Shown piece by piece: positions 61,201 to 64,000 of a DNA stretch of 64,000 bases. A model generated the notes under the pieces. The model worked only from the letters and a program-made list of their open reading frames with translations, searched no databases and had not been told where the DNA came from. Each line of letters starts with the position of its first letter. Position 1 is the first letter of the stretch. Origin of the DNA: Phoebastria nigripes. Its lineage: Eukaryota; Chordata; Aves; Procellariiformes; Diomedeidae. The stretch spans positions 2,102,498 through 2,166,497 of the forward strand of contig JAYKAV010003110.1 of assembly GCA_035582835.1 (NCBI GenBank), in the 5' to 3' direction. A program made the position numbers and the translations under genes.

Positions 61201-61690
61201 AGAGCAAAAAGAGGGGNTTTTTTTCATACAAGAGCCTTTCTGTGTGGAGAACAAACTAAGGACCTTTGACTTAGCTGTCATGAAAAAGGTTTAGAACAAA
61301 TTGATATATGTACAGTAACAAACCAATAGAAATAAATTGTGTTCATTCAAGAACGCTAGCAGAAATCAAAACTAAAGTGAACTACTCCCTGTGATGGATC
61401 ACTATGACTTACGTCAGCCCTGATACCTGAGGAACGGAAAGTGATAGTCGCGAAGCCAAGTTTTTTAAAGAACCTGTATGGTGTGAGACTGAAGTTCACT
61501 AGTGTGTCTGGACTCTATAGTGAGCAGGTTGGCTGAAATTGTAATAAAGACCAGAATTGGTATTCCACAGTGTTTTAATGTGTTGTAATGGAGAAGAATC
61601 AGCACAACTTGGATATTTAATAGGTGTCTCACCAAAGGCTACCAAAAATTAACTGATATGGGATATGGAATAAGTTTCTTCCTGCATTAG
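52261..61690. other. Intergenic desert, sixth block
   Basis: AT-rich, with no gene or transposon recognised. It includes A or T runs near 53019-53033 and 54107-54123. The stretch 57110-57340 has several SOX-like ACAATG/ATTGTT cores. A 151-codon frame at 58968-59423 has no recognisable domain. Confidence 0.6.
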
Positions 61691-62690
61691 CAATGGGTTA
61701 AAGAAAAGGGAAAAAAGAAAGAGTAGGATAGATAATCTTTTTCCAAAAGATTTAGCAGGGGAATGAATGGAGCTGTCTGCTATTCAACATATTTTTAACT
61801 GATCTAGAAAAGGGAGTGAGTAAAGAGGCAATTTTTGGCTGATATGAAATTACTCAAGGTAGCCAAAGCTTACTGTAAAGAGTTGTGGAAGGATTTTACT
61901 GTGTTGAGCGATTGGGTAAGAAAAGACCAAATTAATGCAAAGTAATCCTCCTGAGGAAAAAACAGTTTTAATGATGAAGCTCACAGTGGTGGACTCTAAA
62001 TTAGCAAAGAAGATCTTGAAGGGCTTCTGATTAATTCCTTAAAGACATCAGCCCAATTCTCAGCAGCCATCAAAAGACAAACAGAATATTAGGAAGTATT
62101 GGGAAAAGAATTTAAAAAAAGAAACAGGAAGCTTGATTATGCATATATTGATGAGATGAGCACATAGTGAATGGTTTGTGGAAGTGTGGAAGGATATAGA
62201 CCTAGAAAGGGCAGGGAGAAGAGCAGAGGTATGGGACAGCTTCTGTGTGAGAGATGTAACTGTACCAGTACTCTTCAGCTTGGCAAAGAGACAACAAAAG
62301 GCAGGTGTGATAAAGGAATATAAAATTATGAATGACATGAAGAAACTGAATAGGGAATGATTACTCACTGCAGGGTACCCAAGGAAACTATTAGGCAGCA
62401 GGTTTAAAACAAACAAAAGAAAGCCCTTTCCTGCGTAACGATATTACATTTTGAGATTCATTTTCACGGGATGCCAAAATTACAAAAAAGTTCAAAAAGT
62501 GATTAAACAATTTATAAAGGAAAGACTGTGAAGAGCTATTAAACATGAGATGGATCGTTTTAAACAGGAGTAGCTGGCAACTACCGCTCTACTTTCCCTC
62601 TTTCGTATGTTCTTTTTTCTAAACATCATCTGCTGGCCACTGGCTGAGAAAAATCTCTTGGTTTGATCTAGCATGTCTGTTTTTATGGAA
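61690..62690 (+). mobile_element. Ancient CR1/L3-like LINE, 3' half
   Basis: The order of recognisable segments follows the CR1/L3 family. They are ATTCAACATATTTTTAACTG then ATCTAGAAAAGGGAGTGAG near 61780-61820 (the LFNIF..DLEKGV part of reverse transcriptase), TGCAAAGTAATCC, CAAACAGAATATTAGGAAG near 62080, CTTCAGCTTGGCAAAGAGAC near 62273, GAATAGGGAATGA, GGCAGCAGGTTTAAAACAAA near 62394, and a 3' UTR part with ATCTGCTGGCCACTGGCTG near 62628. Many frame disruptions show it is long dead. The left limit is uncertain and may reach about 61380. Confidence 0.8.
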
Positions 62691-64000
62691 AACAGCATCA
62701 AAAATATGGTTTATTCAATACTAAATATGTAAGCTCTGATTCTGCTATCTTTTCTCCTGGCCTGTTCTCAGTATAAAAGCTAACCAGGTTTCATTGGGGT
62801 TGCATGATTAAATGTCATGTAACTGAGCACTTCAGAATTGCTAATCTTTCAATAATAATCCAATCAAAACCTTCCATCAAATGATTCTTTTTAGACATTT
62901 ATCATATATCTAATAGTATACAAATATTTTCAATGTTGCGAAGAATAAGGAATAAAATAGAACATACAGCTTGAGACTCAAAACAATAAGTATAGCGTGG
63001 GTTAAGGAGGAATGAGAGAGATATATCTCCACAATCTAGCAAGGGATGCTAATTCAGTTTCTCTACGGTCTTGCTTTAGTGAAGCAAAAATAGGGAAGGA
63101 AGGAATGGTTCAGTATTTTCAATATCTTTGTGTTTATAAAATAGTACCAGAAGAACAGTAATCCAGGTGGTTGTCATCCTTTATTACTGTATGAATGCGG
63201 AGACTTCCATTCATTTCAAGGGCTGCCCCAACTAAATATGTGGTTTCTGTGGGAACAGAAAACAGCCCGGTCGGAGAACGCGGGTATCTTCATGGGTCTG
63301 CGAAGCTAATGTGACAATGATCCTTTCTCTGTCAAGGCCCAACGTGAACAAAACCACAACTCTGGGATCGGCACATGGAAAGTCTGCAAAATGTTAGCAG
63401 GGTTTTCCTCCCCCCTTTTCTGAGGACAGAAGATGAGATTCTCCTGACTGTAAAGCTAAGCAAGTTATAGTTTAAATTTGCGCTGCTAGTTGAGAGTACT
63501 GTACAAAAAAAGCCCTAAACATTTGAGGCAGAATCAAACCCTTAGAGCCTGTGAGATGGGAGTAATGACAGAAAATGGAAAGGCTGGCTGTTAATGTTGC
63601 TATCAGCAACTGAAATGTTGAGATGAACTGTCAAGAATCAAGTGTTCTCCTATTTATTTAAAATTTATAGACAGGTATTACCTGGAATATTCACTTTTGA
63701 AAGCTGAAGAATGAAAGAGTCTGTCTGAACACGCGCCCCGCTACTCAGGCGGCTTCCTAATGGAGCTGGGACTTGTGCTGCCGTTTGTTTCCAGCACAAG
63801 AGGTCTGGCGATGTTAAACTTGGCACTGGCTTCATGTGAAGATGCGTGTGCCGCGCTTGGCTCTGAGAGGCATCCAGGCGGGCTCCAGCTGTAAGAGTAG
63901 CGTGTCTGGTGTGTCAAGTTGGGCCGGCTGGAAATGCCGTGTGGAGGTGGAGATATGCAGTGTTGGATATATTGCACAATGTCAACGGGCTGAACGGTCC
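62691..64000. other. Intergenic desert, last block
   Basis: AT-rich up to about 63230, then GC-richer with some CpG (63240-63420 and 63725-63960). No exon was recognised. The last 270 bases have a composition like a conserved or promoter-proximal element, but the window ends before this can be judged. Confidence 0.5.

Noticed and set aside
21181..64000. CRISPR arrays, operons, phage or IS elements
   Set aside because: No such structure exists. The sequence is eukaryotic, and the only regularly spaced repeats are micro- or minisatellites.

Overview
The window is vertebrate nuclear DNA, most likely from a bird. The evidence is one gene with widely spaced, well-formed exons, CR1 LINE remnants, endogenous-retrovirus LTRs, AT-rich non-coding DNA and scattered single N calls. 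There are no prokaryote-like operons. The species cannot be fixed from sequence alone.

Region 1 (1-818, reverse strand) is the 5' end of an endogenous retrovirus: one LTR followed by a tRNA-Lys(1,2)-type primer-binding site and a leader running off the left edge. It appears to lie in intron 1 of the gene that follows.

Region 2 (4144-about 21180, forward strand) is BRMS1L, a subunit of the SIN3-HDAC co-repressor complex. Nine exons can be placed, taken here as exons 2-10. They run from the codon completing Glu before [10 protein letters not shown] to the stop at 19740-19742, followed by a 3' UTR of about 1.4 kb with two AATAAA signals. Exon 1, with the acidic N-terminus and CpG promoter, is off the left edge. 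All introns are GT-AG except intron 6 (12963-15710), which has the ATATCC donor, TTCCCTAAC branch site and AC end of a U12-type AT-AC intron. That intron holds a solo LTR with a 5-bp target duplication, and intron 7 holds a CR1 reverse-transcriptase fragment.

Region 3 (about 21.2-64 kb) shows no recognisable protein-coding gene. It contains a third LTR in the opposite orientation (30206-30795), a 255-bp assembly gap next to a pyrimidine decamer repeat (34322-34670), a CR1 3' tail (about 37640), an old CR1/L3-like LINE (about 61.7-62.7 kb), short tandem duplications, and several stretches that look like conserved regulatory DNA. In other amniotes the next genes beyond BRMS1L are MBIP and NKX2-1, so this desert may be part of the NKX2-1 regulatory landscape. 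That is inference from synteny.

I did not find a novel multi-gene system. The strongest unusual signals are the minor-spliceosome intron with a nearby LTR insertion, the LTR promoter with an intact CRE palindrome, paired GATA-like palindromes in intron 2, and a closely spaced pair of NKX2-class motifs in the desert.
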